64,000 nucleotides of DNA from Marinobacter salexigens. GTDB taxonomy: Bacteria > Pseudomonadota > Gammaproteobacteria > Pseudomonadales > Oleiphilaceae. The notes under the pieces are model-generated. The model saw only the letters and a program-made list of their open reading frames with translations. It did no database searches and was not told the origin of the DNA. Position numbers and translations under genes: made by a program. The stretch is from positions 1,105,594 to 1,169,593 of the forward strand of contig NZ_JAHKPV010000001.1 of assembly GCF_018860765.1 (NCBI RefSeq). The letters are read 5' to 3'. Of the stretch, positions 37,042 to 47,537 are shown one piece after another (positions within the stretch are counted from its first letter, which is position 1; each line of letters opens with the position of its first letter).

Positions 37042-38685
37042 TTAGCGACTACCCCGCATAACCAGTACGCCCGCTCCAGCAAGCAGCGCCCATGTCCAGA
37101 TTGGCGCATTCTCTGCCCATTCGCGAGCTTCTGGTTGGGTTCCGATAATGGCTGCTGCGATAAGGGCTACGGCGGCGATGCCCCGGCGCCAGCGTCGGTC
37201 GGTTCTACGTTGTTGTTCCCGAAGCAAGGCTAGGGTGTCTTGGTTTTGTTTCTCGGTGGGGCCTGCGCCGCGTAGTTGTAGCAGTGCGTCGTGAACCAGT
37301 TGCGGCATTTCTGGTGATTGTTCTAGCCAAGCGGGTAGGTGGGTCTGTAGGGATTTGATTAGGCCAGAGGGGCCAATCCGCTTGCGCATCCATTTTTCTA
37401 AGAACGGCTGGGCGGTGCTCCACAGGTCAAGTTCTGGGTACAGCTGGCGGCCTAGGCCTTCTACGTTAAGCAAGGTTTTTTGCAGTAGAACCAGTTGCGG
37501 CTGCACTTCCATATCAAACCGCCGAGCGGTCTGGAACAGGCGTAGCAGAAAGTGGCCGAAGGAAATGTCCTTCAGTGGCTTTTCGAATATCGGTTCGCAC
37601 ACAGTTCGAATGGCGGCTTCGAATTCGTTCACTCGTGTCTCTGGTGGAACCCAGCCAGATTGAATGTGAAGCTGCGCCACCTGCCTGTAATCCCGGCGGA
37701 AGAAGGCCAGCAGGTTGCGCGCTAGGTAGCTTTGGTCATCCGGCGCTAAGGTGCCCACAATGCCAAAGTCGATGGCGATGTATTTCGGATCGGCCGGGTT
37801 GGAAACGTCTACAAAGATGTTGCCGGGGTGCATGTCAGCGTGGAAAAAGCTGTCTCGGAATACTTGAGTAAAGAAAATCTCGACGCCTTTTTCTGCCAGC
37901 ACTTTGAGATCCACACCCGCAGCCTTTAGCGCTGGAACATCGGCAATGGGTATGCCGTGTATACGTTCCATCACCATGACGGTTTTGCGGGTGTAATCCC
38001 AGTCGATGAAGGGAATGTAGATCAGCGAGGAACTCTCGAAGTTACGACGCAACTGGCTCGCGTTGGCGGCTTCCCGTTGTAAATCCAGCTCGTCGTGAAT
38101 GGTGGAGTCGTAATCCGCTACCACTTCGACCGGGTGTAAGCGCTTACCTTCTGTCCAGTATTTCTCCAGCAGGTTGGCCATCAGGTACATCAAGGCTAGG
38201 TCTTGCCGAATCACTTTTTCGATACCGGGGCGTAGCACTTTCACTACAACGTCTTGGCCGTTCATAAGCGTAGCGGCATGCACTTGTGCCACAGAAGCCG
38301 AGGCTAGCGGGTCTGCGCTGAATTCTTTGAACAGTTCCTCTACCGGGGCCCCGAGGGAGGTTTCAATAATGTTGCGGGCCACATCGCTGGGGAACGGTGG
38401 CACGCGGTCCTGAAGGGTTTTCAGCGATTCTGCCATGTCGTCGGGTAACAGATCACGGCGAGTGGACAGTATTTGGCCGAACTTCACGAATACCGGGCCA
38501 AGCTCTTCCAAAGCCAAGCGCAGGCGATCACCGCGACTAAGCTTGGGTTGCGGGAATAGGTGCCAGGGGGCCAGTAGGAAAAATACTTTCAGCGGTGCGG
38601 GAAGCTCCGACATGGGCAAGAATGTGTCTAGCCTGTAGCGGCAGAATACCCAGGAAATGCGAATCAGGCGTTGCAGGCGGGTCAC
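37042..38685 (-). CDS. ubiB: Ubiquinone biosynthesis regulatory protein kinase-like UbiB
   Basis: 547 residues of the ABC1/ADCK atypical kinase family: KxGQ motif in [16 protein letters not shown] near 68-83, Ala-rich loop [10 protein letters not shown], catalytic-loop [12 protein letters not shown] and DFGIVG. Two C-terminal membrane helices anchor it. UbiB supports ubiquinone synthesis, probably as an ATPase. It overlaps ubiJ by 4 bp, the last gene of ubiE-ubiJ-ubiB. Confidence 0.95.
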   Translation of the reverse strand: MTRLQRLIRISWVFCRYRLDTFLPMSELPAPLKVFFLLAPWHLFPQPKLSRGDRLRLALEELGPVFVKFGQILSTRRDLLPDDMAESLKTLQDRVPPFPSDVARNIIETSLGAPVEELFKEFSADPLASASVAQVHAATLMNGQDVVVKVLRPGIEKVIRQDLALMYLMANLLEKYWTEGKRLHPVEVVADYDSTIHDELDLQREAANASQLRRNFESSSLIYIPFIDWDYTRKTVMVMERIHGIPIADVPALKAAGVDLKVLAEKGVEIFFTQVFRDSFFHADMHPGNIFVDVSNPADPKYIAIDFGIVGTLAPDDQSYLARNLLAFFRRDYRQVAQLHIQSGWVPPETRVNEFEAAIRTVCEPIFEKPLKDISFGHFLLRLFQTARRFDMEVQPQLVLLQKTLLNVEGLGRQLYPELDLWSTAQPFLEKWMRKRIGPSGLIKSLQTHLPAWLEQSPEMPQLVHDALLQLRGAGPTEKQNQDTLALLREQQRRTDRRWRRGIAAVALIAAAIIGTQPEAREWAENAPIWTWALLAGAGVLVMRGSR

Positions 38686-39323
38686 GGAGTCTCCGATTTG
38701 TCAGTATTGCTACGGCTTTCAATCTGGCTTACGCGAGCTTCAAGGCGCTCAAGGTGTAGGCTGAGAGAATCGATGTCCTCAAAGGTGGCCTCCAATTCGC
38801 GGCGGCCGGGCAAAGCTCGGCTTTCTTCGTGCACGTATTCCTCAATGTTGGCGTTCAGTGTCGTGAATGCCTGACGGCTCCAGACCACTGCGTTGCGAAT
38901 ACGTTTGCCGATAAAGTGGGCTGGTACATCACCGATGTGCCTCGCCATGGCCGCTTCCCAGTCTGGGTTGAGCTGGTCCAGTGCGCGTTGAAACTGGTGC
39001 GCCAGTGCGGTATCGCCGACCACATCGAGGCGGTTATCCGTGAACACACGGTTGTCACCTGTAGCCAGTGCCGCAAAAGCCAGTGGTTTGCCGCTGATTT
39101 CTAGAGCCGGGCTATCGGCTGGCTGGCTGTGTACTTGCACTCGATTGCCTACTCTGTGAAGCGAACAGGTTAGAGCAATTGGGTCGGTGATGCGGAACTG
39201 TACCGACCCTTCAAGGGCATCCAATAGCGATTTCTGGCCGGCGGGATCCAGTTCAAGCGCGTGGTTCAGTGCCCGCTCGATTATGGCGGTTATCGCCGTA
39301 AGCAGGGTCGGGCCGGGAAACAT
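38682..39323 (-). CDS. ubiJ: Ubiquinone biosynthesis accessory factor UbiJ
   Basis: 213 residues. An N-terminal SCP2-type lipid-binding domain ([32 protein letters not shown]) and a C-terminal coiled coil ([21 protein letters not shown]). In E. coli UbiJ with UbiK scaffolds the soluble ubiquinone-synthesis complex. The start overlaps the ubiE stop by one base (TGATG). Confidence 0.9.
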   Translation of the reverse strand: MFPGPTLLTAITAIIERALNHALELDPAGQKSLLDALEGSVQFRITDPIALTCSLHRVGNRVQVHSQPADSPALEISGKPLAFAALATGDNRVFTDNRLDVVGDTALAHQFQRALDQLNPDWEAAMARHIGDVPAHFIGKRIRNAVVWSRQAFTTLNANIEEYVHEESRALPGRRELEATFEDIDSLSLHLERLEARVSQIESRSNTDKSETP

Positions 39324-40105
39324 CAGGGTTTAATCCCCACATGCAGGGCAACAATGCCGCCAGTCATGTTGTAGTACTTGCAGTTCACCAGACCTGCGTC
39401 TTCCATCATGCTTTTTAGGGTGTCTTGGTCTGGGTGCATGCGGATGGACTCGGCCAGATACTTGTAGCTTTCACTGTCGCCGACGATGAGCTGACCGATC
39501 AGGGGCAGGGCGGTAAACGAGTAAGTGTCGTAGGCTTTGCTGAGCAGCGGATTGGTGGGTTTTGAGAACTCCAACACCATCAGTTTTCCGCCGGGCTTGA
39601 GTACGCGGGCCATATCCCGCAGAGCCTGATCCTTATCAGTTACGTTACGCAGGCCAAAGGCAATGGATACGGCGTTGAAGTTGTTGTCCGGAAAGGGCAG
39701 GTGTTCCGCATCGGCTTGTACATACTCAATGTTGCCAGCGTAACCTCGGTCGGTTAGGCGGCTGCGCCCAACTTGCAGCATGGAGGCGTTAATATCGGCA
39801 AGCACCACTTTGCCGTCGCGACCTACCAAGTCAGAGAACTTCATGGTCAGATCGCCGGTGCCGCCCGCAATATCCAGCACTTGATGGCCTGGACGCACGC
39901 CGGAAAGCTCAATGGTAAAGCGCTTCCATAGCCGGTGGACGCCCATAGACATTAGGTCGTTCATCAGGTCGTATTTGCCCGCGACACTGTGAAATACTTC
40001 GGCTACCTGACTGGCTTTTTGACTTTTGGCCACATTGCGAAAACCAAAATGGGTAACGTCGTCTTGGCCATTACCGGGAGTGGTAGGCGTTTGTTGCTCG
40101 CTCAT
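39323..40105 (-). CDS. ubiE: Ubiquinone/menaquinone biosynthesis C-methyltransferase
   Basis: 260 residues. SAM-binding motif [17 protein letters not shown] near 78-94; UbiE signatures [17 protein letters not shown] and [17 protein letters not shown]. It methylates C2 of the benzoquinone ring. It is the first gene of the three-gene ubi operon, divergent from the PHA-type gene. Confidence 0.97.
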   Translation of the reverse strand: MSEQQTPTTPGNGQDDVTHFGFRNVAKSQKASQVAEVFHSVAGKYDLMNDLMSMGVHRLWKRFTIELSGVRPGHQVLDIAGGTGDLTMKFSDLVGRDGKVVLADINASMLQVGRSRLTDRGYAGNIEYVQADAEHLPFPDNNFNAVSIAFGLRNVTDKDQALRDMARVLKPGGKLMVLEFSKPTNPLLSKAYDTYSFTALPLIGQLIVGDSESYKYLAESIRMHPDQDTLKSMMEDAGLVNCKYYNMTGGIVALHVGIKP

Positions 40106-40155
40106 TGGGCGTGTCCTGTCAGAAACTGAATCTCGTATTCTAACGCTTGGCGGGG

Positions 40156-40184
40156 TTGCTACAAGGGTGGCTACAGGTTAAATA
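40156..40184 (+). promoter_or_regulatory. Candidate promoter of the PHA-type gene
   Basis: TTGCTA (40156-40161), a 17-bp spacer, TAAATA (40179-40184), about 47 bp before the ATG at 40232. It lies in the divergent ubiE/PHA-gene region. Confidence 0.45.
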
Positions 40185-40231
40185 CCGCCTTACACTGTAA
40201 AACTGTTTAATTTTGAAGAGAAAACTGACTC

Positions 40232-40510
40232 ATGTCCGTAATCGATGTACATCGCGCCCACACTCTTGATAAAGAACATGCCCGCGAAGCGGCCGAATCT
40301 CTCGCTGAGGACCTCTCCAGCAAGTTCGAGCTTAATTACCAGTGGGAAGGTGATCAGCTCAAGTTCAAACGCTCGGGTGTTAAAGGCCATTTGAATATTA
40401 CCAACGACGACCTACACGTGCATTTGGAGCTGGGCATGCTGCTGCGACCCTTCAAATCACGAATTGAGCAAGAGATTCATAGCCAGTTGGATCAGATTTT
40501 AAAAGCCTAA
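40232..40510 (+). CDS. Polyhydroxyalkanoic acid system family protein
   Basis: 92 residues: IDVHRAHTLDKEHAREAAESLAEDL and the C-terminal LGMLLRPFKSRIEQEIHSQLDQIL match the PHA_gran_rgn family (TIGR02610). Members are found near PHA genes in Pseudomonas but also in genomes without PHA synthase; no PHA synthase is in this window. Small and soluble. Convergent with the FFLEELY gene, 16 bp apart. Confidence 0.82.
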   Translation: MSVIDVHRAHTLDKEHAREAAESLAEDLSSKFELNYQWEGDQLKFKRSGVKGHLNITNDDLHVHLELGMLLRPFKSRIEQEIHSQLDQILKA

Positions 40511-40526
40511 AGCGCCTGCTGTTGTT

Positions 40527-41276
40527 TTATAGGTCGCCCGGGAGCGTAAAGGGCTGCGGGTGACCGTTCAGGATATTGTTCATAACCCGCTGCTCTCGGG
40601 TTACCAGTCGATCAATCAGTACGTCCACGTTATCCATTTTCCGGAATGCTGAATAACCCCGGTGAAGGAAGTTGTGCAGATCGCTCAGGTCGGCCATCTC
40701 CGCAGGCGTTCGGCTTATTGAAAGGAGCCAGCCCAGAGTTCGGTTACGCACGTAGCGGTCAAGCTTTTGCCCCACCTCAGCGACCAGCATCACTTGTTTT
40801 TTGCGCTGTTCCAGCTTTTGACTGGCGCGGTATACCTCGCAGTAGTGTTCTGCGGTGACAGATCTTGCGGGGATATTGCGTTCTTCAAACAATTCCGCCA
40901 ATTCGAGATCCAGCTGCTGGGTAATTAAGTTGAGTTCTACCAGACCGGCAAGCACTTCAAGTTGTTGGTCTGGTAGCCACTTGACCATTTTGGGGAACAC
41001 ACGGTCTATATTGTCGTCACGGCGCGTCATGCTGGCGGGTGCGTATAGGTCGGTGAGCAGAAATTCCAGCCCTTCGTGGTAGCCGGGGTGCTGATACAAA
41101 TCCAGATGGGTGAATTTCAGGCGCTCGGCTTGCCAAGCGGCAATCACGAAGGTGTTGTCGAGCAACCGATGCTTTGCTTTATGTTGCCGGAAATCGTGAT
41201 ATTCCAATAAAAGCTGCTGCAAGCGATAGGCGCTTTCTGAGCGCACGTCTGTGCCAACAAGGCGCTCACGATACAT
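40527..41276 (-). CDS. FFLEELY-motif protein
   Basis: 249 residues, predicted mostly helical. The segment GLEFLLTDLYAPASMTRRDDNIDR near 69-92 corresponds to the motif for which the family is named. No catalytic residues are evident. Function unknown; single gene between the PHA-type gene and a hydrolase. Confidence 0.7.
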   Translation of the reverse strand: MYRERLVGTDVRSESAYRLQQLLLEYHDFRQHKAKHRLLDNTFVIAAWQAERLKFTHLDLYQHPGYHEGLEFLLTDLYAPASMTRRDDNIDRVFPKMVKWLPDQQLEVLAGLVELNLITQQLDLELAELFEERNIPARSVTAEHYCEVYRASQKLEQRKKQVMLVAEVGQKLDRYVRNRTLGWLLSISRTPAEMADLSDLHNFLHRGYSAFRKMDNVDVLIDRLVTREQRVMNNILNGHPQPFTLPGDL

Positions 41277-41385
41277 GGTGACAACTCCGGTCGTTCTGCG
41301 TAAAGGCGCATAGTTTACCGGAGGGAGGATGTGTGTGCAGCTGACCGGTCATTGCCGGGCGCTGATTTTAGTGGCTTGCTCGGTT

Positions 41386-42309
41386 TTAGCCTTGAGCGGC
41401 AGCGGGCAAGGACTCAAAGCCCGGTAACCATTCTTTGCTGTCGAGGGTTATAAAATGGCTAGGTGCCTGAGTTTCGATAATGCGCATGGATGTGGGGCTC
41501 TGGCGCGCACTGGCGAACATTGCCTGTCGATCCAGAATCCGATCTACGCCTGGTATCAAAAAGGTACCGTGGCGCACATGCTTGTATACATCGGTATCGG
41601 TGCGCTGCATCCAATCAAGTATATTCTCTATGTTGCGCACGATGGTGAGATGATCACGAGTTGAATAAAACAGCTTACCCAGTAGTTGTCTTTTGCGAGG
41701 GTTCATTTTTCCGAAGAAGGTTTGGCCGTAGGCAGACGAAGGTGCGCTGTTGATCAAGCGGATCAACCAAGGCCACATGCCGTGGCTTACGGGTTCCAGA
41801 AGTGCTGATACCAGTGGGTGAATTTTGCCTTGAGGCAGGACTGGTGCTTCAAGAACTACTTCTAAGTCTTCGTACAGTTCCGGGCGCTGCTTAATTGCTT
41901 CAAGAATCACAGCACCGCCTCGCGAGTGGCCGTGAATGCGCACGTTTTGAGTGCTCGGAAGGTTGGTTAGGGCCTGATTCAGAATGCAGGCATCGTACTC
42001 AATAGTGCCTTCCAGACGTTTGATCGGCACTTCCCATTCGGGCGTTTCGGGCGTCACACCGTTTACCGGGATATGGTAGTTGCTGCAGGTGAGCAGGATT
42101 AACTCGGTTGTTGGTGCGTCGTAGGTCTGGGTGAAATAGCAATGATTTTCCAGAAAGCCATGCACGCCAATAACTGTGTGCTTTGCCTCGCCGCTGTGAT
42201 TGCGAACAGAAACCGCACCTTCGCCAACACGGTATACTCGCCCTGAGAACATCTCTGAATAGGCGCTATCGATCGGTCTGATCAGCTTGCGAATATGGCT
42301 TGCTTTCAT
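41386..42309 (-). CDS. Alpha/beta hydrolase
   Basis: 307 residues from the ATG at 42309, with GGAGG upstream; the open frame continues 30 codons further but without support. Hydrolase features: VHGFLENH (oxyanion region) near 50-57, nucleophile elbow GHSRGG near 131-136, and a late His in PSHFITLD. No signal peptide. Divergent from the wax-ester synthase gene, which hints at a lipid substrate, but this is only positional. Confidence 0.78.
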   Translation of the reverse strand: MKASHIRKLIRPIDSAYSEMFSGRVYRVGEGAVSVRNHSGEAKHTVIGVHGFLENHCYFTQTYDAPTTELILLTCSNYHIPVNGVTPETPEWEVPIKRLEGTIEYDACILNQALTNLPSTQNVRIHGHSRGGAVILEAIKQRPELYEDLEVVLEAPVLPQGKIHPLVSALLEPVSHGMWPWLIRLINSAPSSAYGQTFFGKMNPRKRQLLGKLFYSTRDHLTIVRNIENILDWMQRTDTDVYKHVRHGTFLIPGVDRILDRQAMFASARQSPTSMRIIETQAPSHFITLDSKEWLPGFESLPAAAQG

Positions 42310-42472
42310 ACTACATCTCCTCCCAGCACGGCGGTTGCCTGTTATTAGAGTTAGGTCTTTTGACCTTGGTTGTGCTGGCGATCTAAGTTGTACCCTCATT
42401 CGACCCGATCGTTATTGGCGCTGGCAACGGAGCATTTGCTGTTCCATGGCCAACCGGGAACCGCTGGGGTCT

Positions 42473-42488
42473 TGTAATAACTATTACA
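42473..42488. promoter_or_regulatory. Operator-like inverted repeat upstream of WS/DGAT gene
   Basis: TGTAATAACTATTACA: two 7-bp arms (TGTAATA / TATTACA) around 2 bp. It lies in the 322-bp divergent region 42310-42631 between the hydrolase and the acyltransferase. A second AT-rich symmetric patch (AATATTGTAATATT, 42534-42547) lies 46 bp downstream. The symmetry suits a dimeric repressor; the regulator is unknown. Confidence 0.45.
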
Positions 42489-42631
42489 TCAAGTCTTATA
42501 ACCAGTATAGGGCTACGGCATATCTAAGTGTAAAATATTGTAATATTGCGCGTTGTGGAGCCGCTGGAGTATGTCTGGCACAATGCCTGATTCTGTATTT
42601 TTCACTTCACCACTTCCGGGGATGTTTGGGT

Positions 42632-44035
42632 TTGAGTCACGAGCAAACGCACCTCATGCTTCCTACGGATTCAGCCTGGCTGGCGCTGGAAAACCCTCGG
42701 AACCCCATGACTATTACGGTCATGATGAGAGCCGATGGGTTAACCTCGCCCCGAATGCGAGAGTTCTTACGGGTTTACTGGATGGCCTGGGAGCGCTTTG
42801 GGTGCATGCCGGTTAAACGGGCGCCTGGTTGGTGGTGGGAGCAAGATCCGGTTTTTGATCTGGGGCATCATCTTGATGTAGTGCTTGACCGCTTCACAGA
42901 ATCCGAACTGCAGGACTGGGTTTCTGCGAGAATAAACCAGCCTTTACCTGCTTACCGTCCCCTTTGGAAATTCTGGTTGGCGCCCAATGCTGAGGGCGGC
43001 TCTGCACTCTTGCTCCGAATACATCACTGTTATGCCGACGGAGTTTCATTAACGGGCATTTTTGACAGCCTTTGCCCAGCTTCGCCGCAGCAGCACCCCG
43101 CCATATACGGAGCGCATCAAACTGAGGACTTTGCCCCTTGGATGGCCGCAGCAAAAGGCCGACTTGAAGGCATGGTATCGGGTGGTACGAGCTCAGGCTC
43201 TGTCGCCGAAGAGCCGATTAGCGCAGACGGTAAGCGTCGGGAGCGCACTGGTTGTTGGTTGGACCAGCTGACTCGCACCGGTTTGAAGCTGGTTAACGAG
43301 GTCACGGACTTTTTAGCGGAACCCGAGGATACGCCATCCGACCTCAAACGCCCGTTATTGGGACAGCGCCATTGCCGCTGGTCGGTGCCGGTTCCACTCG
43401 ATCGGTTTCGGTCTATCGCCAAAACGATGAATGTCACTATCAACGATGTACTCCTCAGTTGCGTGGCGGCTGCTGTGCGGCCTCGGCTTGGGGTTTCCGG
43501 TACGACACTGGATGATGCTGTGATGCACGCTGCCGTTCCCATCGATATTCGTAGCCGCTTACCCGATGACCTGCAGCCTGAGCCTGACGCTCTTGGTAAT
43601 TATTTCGGCACGGTGTTTGTGCCTCTACCGGTGGATGGCGAAAGTGCTCCGGAACGGGTTTATCGCATTAAGCAAGAAACCCGTCGGCTTAAGAAAAGTT
43701 GGCAGCCCGGGATAGCCTGGGGCGTTGCCGCTTGTGCCTCGTTGATTCCCGAACCCCTGCGCCAGCCGTTGTCGGATGTTTTTTATCGTAAAGCCAGTGC
43801 CGTGGTATCAAACGTTCCCGGCACGCCTGAAGCACGCTATATAGCTGGCTGTCGTATTAAAGAGCAAATGTTCTGGGTGCCACAGGCTGGTGATATTGGG
43901 CTGGGGATCAGCATTGTGAGCTATGCCGGGCAGGTTCAGTTTGGCGTTGTGGCAGACGAAGCCGTTCTGGACGACGCGCAAGGGTTTCTAAAAGACTGCC
44001 TACAAGAACTATCAGACCTCTCAGGGCGCCCCTAG
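42632..44035 (+). CDS. Wax ester synthase / diacylglycerol acyltransferase
   Basis: About 467 residues from a TTG at 42632 (SHEQTHLMLPTDSAWLALE); the ATG at 42656 is the alternative, and the open frame upstream is AT-rich non-coding DNA. The active-site motif HHCYADG (131-137 in the TTG numbering) and the conserved NPRNPMTIT and ALGNYFGTVFVPLP elements identify the WS/DGAT family. It esterifies acyl-CoA with fatty alcohol or diacylglycerol, producing storage wax esters or triacylglycerol. Such genes are typical of Marinobacter. Confidence 0.88.
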   Translation: MSHEQTHLMLPTDSAWLALENPRNPMTITVMMRADGLTSPRMREFLRVYWMAWERFGCMPVKRAPGWWWEQDPVFDLGHHLDVVLDRFTESELQDWVSARINQPLPAYRPLWKFWLAPNAEGGSALLLRIHHCYADGVSLTGIFDSLCPASPQQHPAIYGAHQTEDFAPWMAAAKGRLEGMVSGGTSSGSVAEEPISADGKRRERTGCWLDQLTRTGLKLVNEVTDFLAEPEDTPSDLKRPLLGQRHCRWSVPVPLDRFRSIAKTMNVTINDVLLSCVAAAVRPRLGVSGTTLDDAVMHAAVPIDIRSRLPDDLQPEPDALGNYFGTVFVPLPVDGESAPERVYRIKQETRRLKKSWQPGIAWGVAACASLIPEPLRQPLSDVFYRKASAVVSNVPGTPEARYIAGCRIKEQMFWVPQAGDIGLGISIVSYAGQVQFGVVADEAVLDDAQGFLKDCLQELSDLSGRP

Positions 44036-44155
44036 ATTTTCGTCACCCTCTCTTAACACCCAAACGATTCACCTTTTACTATTTCAAGTCTACAGTGAAT
44101 GGGCAAACGCGCATGGCCGCGTAGTCATTCACAAGCAAAACAAAAGGTGACGATC

Positions 44156-45676
44156 ATGATTTATGCACAACCTGGCAAGGACGGCTCCGTTGTTTCTTTC
44201 AAGTCCCGTTACGGAAACTATATTGGCGGTGAATGGGTTGCTCCGGTTAAAGGGGAGTATTTTGAAAACATAACGCCAGTAACTGGCGCTACCATTTGTG
44301 AAATTCCTCGCTCCTCCGCCGAAGATATCGATCAGGCACTCGATGCTGCGCACAAAGCTGCACCGGCTTGGGGTAGAACCTCCCCGGCAGAGCGCTCAAA
44401 TATTCTGCTTAAAATTGCTGACCGAATTGAAGCGAATCTCGAAAAATTGGCAGTTGCGGAAACTTGGGATAATGGCAAGGCAGTTCGTGAAACCCTAAAT
44501 GCGGATATACCTCTGGCGGCAGACCACTTCCGCTATTTTGCCGGTTGTATCCGGGCACAAGAAGGGCACATGGGTGAGATTGACCACAACACGGTGGCCT
44601 ATCATTTCCATGAACCCCTTGGTGTGGTTGGCCAGATTATTCCGTGGAACTTCCCCATATTGATGGCGGCGTGGAAGCTTGGCCCTTGCTTGGCGGCTGG
44701 TAACTGCACTGTACTCAAGCCAGCAGAGCAGACGCCAGCCAGTATTTTGGTATTGATGGAGATCATTGGTGATCTGTTGCCACCGGGCGTTATCAATATT
44801 GTAAACGGTTACGGTATCGAGGCGGGTGAGGCGCTAGCGACCAGCAAGCGTATAGCCAAGATTGCCTTCACGGGCTCTACTCCGGTTGGTTCGCACATTC
44901 TCAAGTGCGCTGCAGAAAACATCATTCCTTCAACAGTCGAGTTGGGTGGCAAGTCCCCCAATATCTATTTCTCGGATGTTATGAAGGCCGAGCCCGAATT
45001 TGTGAATAAGTGTGTAGAAGGTCTTGTTCTGGCGTTTTTCAACCAGGGCGAAGTGTGCACCTGCCCTTCTCGCGCGCTGGTGCAGGAGGATATGTTCGAA
45101 GAGTTTATGCAGAAGGTGGTTGAACGCACTAAGACTATCAAACGCGGTAACCCGCTGGATACCGATGTGCAGGTGGGTGCTCAGGCCAGTAAGGAACAGT
45201 ACGACAAGATCATGTCTTACCTTGAAATTGGCAAGCAGGAGGGTGCTGTTGTACTTACCGGTGGGGCCAAGGAAGACATGGGTGCAGAGTTCAAAGACGG
45301 CTTCTACATCCAGCCCACCCTGTTTAAGGGTGATAACAAAATGCGTGTATTCCAAGAAGAAATTTTTGGCCCAGTGGTCGGTGTAACCACGTTTAAAACC
45401 GAAGAAGAGGCCGTGGCCATTGCCAACGACACAGACTTCGGTTTGGGTGCCGGTGTTTGGACCCGCGATACCAACCGCGCCTATCGCGTGGGCCGCAACA
45501 TTCAGGCTGGCCGCGTATGGATGAACTGCTATCACGCCTACCCGGCGCACGCAGCCTTTGGTGGTTACAAGAAGTCCGGCGTAGGCCGGGAAACCCACAA
45601 GATGGCGCTGGACCACTACCAGCAAACCAAGTGCATGCTAACCAGTTACGACATCAACCCGCTCGGGTTCTTCTGA
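44156..45676 (+). CDS. NAD-dependent aldehyde dehydrogenase, ExaC/AldB type
   Basis: 506 residues from the ATG at 44156 with AGGTGA 6 nt upstream, exactly the ExaC length. Catalytic Glu262 in VELGGKSP, catalytic Cys301 in [15 protein letters not shown] motif FTGSTPVG, and the conserved C-terminus YDINPLGFF of the acetaldehyde dehydrogenase group. It oxidises short aldehydes to acids in the cytosol. Monocistronic; terminator at 45731. Confidence 0.92.
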   Translation: MIYAQPGKDGSVVSFKSRYGNYIGGEWVAPVKGEYFENITPVTGATICEIPRSSAEDIDQALDAAHKAAPAWGRTSPAERSNILLKIADRIEANLEKLAVAETWDNGKAVRETLNADIPLAADHFRYFAGCIRAQEGHMGEIDHNTVAYHFHEPLGVVGQIIPWNFPILMAAWKLGPCLAAGNCTVLKPAEQTPASILVLMEIIGDLLPPGVINIVNGYGIEAGEALATSKRIAKIAFTGSTPVGSHILKCAAENIIPSTVELGGKSPNIYFSDVMKAEPEFVNKCVEGLVLAFFNQGEVCTCPSRALVQEDMFEEFMQKVVERTKTIKRGNPLDTDVQVGAQASKEQYDKIMSYLEIGKQEGAVVLTGGAKEDMGAEFKDGFYIQPTLFKGDNKMRVFQEEIFGPVVGVTTFKTEEEAVAIANDTDFGLGAGVWTRDTNRAYRVGRNIQAGRVWMNCYHAYPAHAAFGGYKKSGVGRETHKMALDHYQQTKCMLTSYDINPLGFF

Positions 45677-45730
45677 TCCAGAAGCAGTGTCAGGCCCTGA
45701 GCAAAAGGGGCCCGACGCTGGTCCCTTTAT

Positions 45731-45760
45731 AACGCCTCTTCTGAGGCGTTTTCTCTTTTT
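45731..45760 (+). terminator. Terminator after the aldehyde dehydrogenase gene
   Basis: AACGCCTC (45731-45738), loop TTCT, GAGGCGTT (45743-45750), then TTCTCTTTTT. It isolates the aldehyde dehydrogenase from the acuR module. Confidence 0.9.
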
Positions 45761-45762
45761 AG

Positions 45763-45810
45763 TAGACGCTCGGTCATAAATATGCATAATTAATTAGACG
45801 ATTGGTCTAA
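45763..45810 (+). promoter_or_regulatory. Tandem operator-like repeats upstream of acuR
   Basis: Two related dyads: TAGACGCTCGGTCAT (45763-45777) and TTAGACGATTGGTCTAA (45794-45810). They share TAGACGnnnGGTC and are spaced 32 bp, about three helical turns, around an AT-rich core (ATAAATATGCATAATTAAT) suitable for a -10 region. The second dyad is a near-perfect palindrome 14 bp before the acuR start. Autoregulation by the TetR-type AcuR is inferred. Confidence 0.65.
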
Positions 45811-45824
45811 ATAAAGGGCGATGT

Positions 45825-46463
45825 GTGGAAAGTACACCAGTTAAACGCAAGCGTGGCCGGCCGCCCAAAAGCCAGAATGCCGGCTATCAGGACACCCGCC
45901 AGGCGCTGATCCGGGTGGGTTTGGCGGCATTGACCGAGAAGGGGTACTCCTATACCGGGCTTGACGAAATTCTGCGCCAGGCCAGCGTGCCAAAGGGCTC
46001 CTTCTACCATTATTTCGAGAACAAAGAGGCTTTCGGGAAAGCGTTGATCGAAGCCTACGGGCATTTTTTTGCCGTAAAGCTGGAGCGTTCACTTTCTGAC
46101 ACTTCCCTTCAGCCACTGGCACGGATTCAGGCTTTCGTTGATGACGCGAAAGCCGGCATGCAGAAGTTTGATTATCGGCGCGGATGCCTGATCGGCAACC
46201 TGGGGCAGGAAATGGCGGCCTTGCCTGAGAGCTTTCGCGATCTGTTGCGTGAAACCTTCCAGGATTGGGAGGCGCGGATCGCTCGGGTGCTGGGGGAAGC
46301 TCAGCACGTCGGTGAGATGTCGGGCAAGGTGTCGCCGGGCTCGATGGCACAATTCTTCTGGATAGGCTGGGAAGGCGCGGTACTTCGCGCAAAACTCGAA
46401 AAAAGTTCACAACCGCTGGATCAGTTTGCCGAAGGTTTTATGGCACTGGTGCGCAGCTCCTGA
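45825..46463 (+). CDS. acuR: TetR-family regulator, AcuR-like
   Basis: 212 residues, GTG start with AAGGG upstream. A basic N-terminus KRKRGRPPKS precedes a TetR HTH (TGLDEILRQASVPKGSFYHYFENKEAFGKALIEAYG). The sequence style and the immediately following acuI match Rhodobacter AcuR, which represses acuI and is relieved by acrylate. It is probably an autorepressor acting at the two dyads upstream. Codon use appears more GC-rich than the neighbours at 42-44 kb. Confidence 0.8.
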   Translation: MESTPVKRKRGRPPKSQNAGYQDTRQALIRVGLAALTEKGYSYTGLDEILRQASVPKGSFYHYFENKEAFGKALIEAYGHFFAVKLERSLSDTSLQPLARIQAFVDDAKAGMQKFDYRRGCLIGNLGQEMAALPESFRDLLRETFQDWEARIARVLGEAQHVGEMSGKVSPGSMAQFFWIGWEGAVLRAKLEKSSQPLDQFAEGFMALVRSS

Positions 46464-46510
46464 TGCAAACACATGAGTTCAACTCATAAGGCGAAATCAT
46501 TGGAGGCAAT

Positions 46511-47494
46511 ATGTTCAAAGGTATTTTGATTGAGGGCAGTCGGAGCGACCAACAGGTGTCCTTGAAAACGATTGACGAGGCCCAGTTGCCAGAAGGCGAT
46601 GTCACTGTAGATGTCGCCTACACCACACTTAACTACAAGGATGCGCTTGCCATTACCGGGCGCGCTCCCATCGCGAAAAGTTACCCGATGGTTCCGGGGA
46701 TCGACCTGGCAGGAGTGGTAACCGAATCTTCAAATTCAGAGTTTAAAGCCGGAGACGAAGTTGTCCTGAATGGCTGGGGTGTCGGCGAAAAACACTGGGG
46801 CGGCCTTGCGCAGAAAGCGCGGCTGTCTGGTGACTGGCTGATCCCATTGCAGGCACCTTTCACCGCTCGCCAGGCTATGGCTATTGGCACCGCAGGTTAT
46901 ACCGCGATGCTTTGCGTGATGGCACTGGAGACGCACGGCGTAACTCCGGATTCGGGCGACATTCTGGTGACTGGCGCAACAGGCGGGGTTGGTAGCGTTG
47001 CGGTCGCGGTGCTGGCCAAACTGGGTTATTCGGTGATCGCTGTCACGGGCAGGCCCGAAGAGGAAGGCTACCTGAAGTCTTTGGGCGCAAAGCAGATTCT
47101 GGACAGGGCAGAATTGACTGAGCCGGGCAAGCCGTTGGCACGGGAAACCTGGGCCGGGGCAATTGACGTGGCCGGTGGCCAGGTTCTGGCGAACGTATGT
47201 GCTGGCATGAAGTATCGGGGTGTTGTCGCGGCATGTGGCCTGGCAGCCGGAATGGATTTCCCTTCTACGGTTGCGCCCTTCATTCTGCGGGGCGTAACCC
47301 TGTGTGGCGTGGACAGCGTCATGGCACCGAAAAAAGACCGGGTGCACGCATGGAAACGGCTGGCGCAGGACCTTTCGCCGGAACTGCTGGACAGCATGAT
47401 TACCGAAGTGCCCTTTGATGAGGCAATCGATGCCGCGGGCCGGCTCATGGACGGCAAAATCCGGGGTCGTGTGGTGATTTCCGTAGCCGACTAA
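46511..47494 (+). CDS. acuI: Acrylyl-CoA reductase, AcuI/YhdH family
   Basis: 327 residues of the MDR superfamily (zinc-free quinone-oxidoreductase-like): [22 protein letters not shown], and NADPH-binding [21 protein letters not shown] split across 154-174. AcuI reduces toxic acryloyl-CoA to propionyl-CoA, an essential detoxification for bacteria exposed to DMSP-derived acrylate. A GGAGG ribosome-binding site precedes the ATG. It lies 47 bp after acuR and 43 bp before the carboxymuconolactone-decarboxylase-like gene. Confidence 0.9.
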   Translation: MFKGILIEGSRSDQQVSLKTIDEAQLPEGDVTVDVAYTTLNYKDALAITGRAPIAKSYPMVPGIDLAGVVTESSNSEFKAGDEVVLNGWGVGEKHWGGLAQKARLSGDWLIPLQAPFTARQAMAIGTAGYTAMLCVMALETHGVTPDSGDILVTGATGGVGSVAVAVLAKLGYSVIAVTGRPEEEGYLKSLGAKQILDRAELTEPGKPLARETWAGAIDVAGGQVLANVCAGMKYRGVVAACGLAAGMDFPSTVAPFILRGVTLCGVDSVMAPKKDRVHAWKRLAQDLSPELLDSMITEVPFDEAIDAAGRLMDGKIRGRVVISVAD

Positions 47495-47537
47495 TTCGGG
47501 CGTTTACTAAGCTGAATAACAAAACAGAGGACATGAA

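Noticed and set aside
44930..45625. Minus-strand open frame of 231 codons inside the aldehyde dehydrogenase gene
   Set aside because: Antisense shadow; the plus strand encodes an intact ALDH with catalytic residues.
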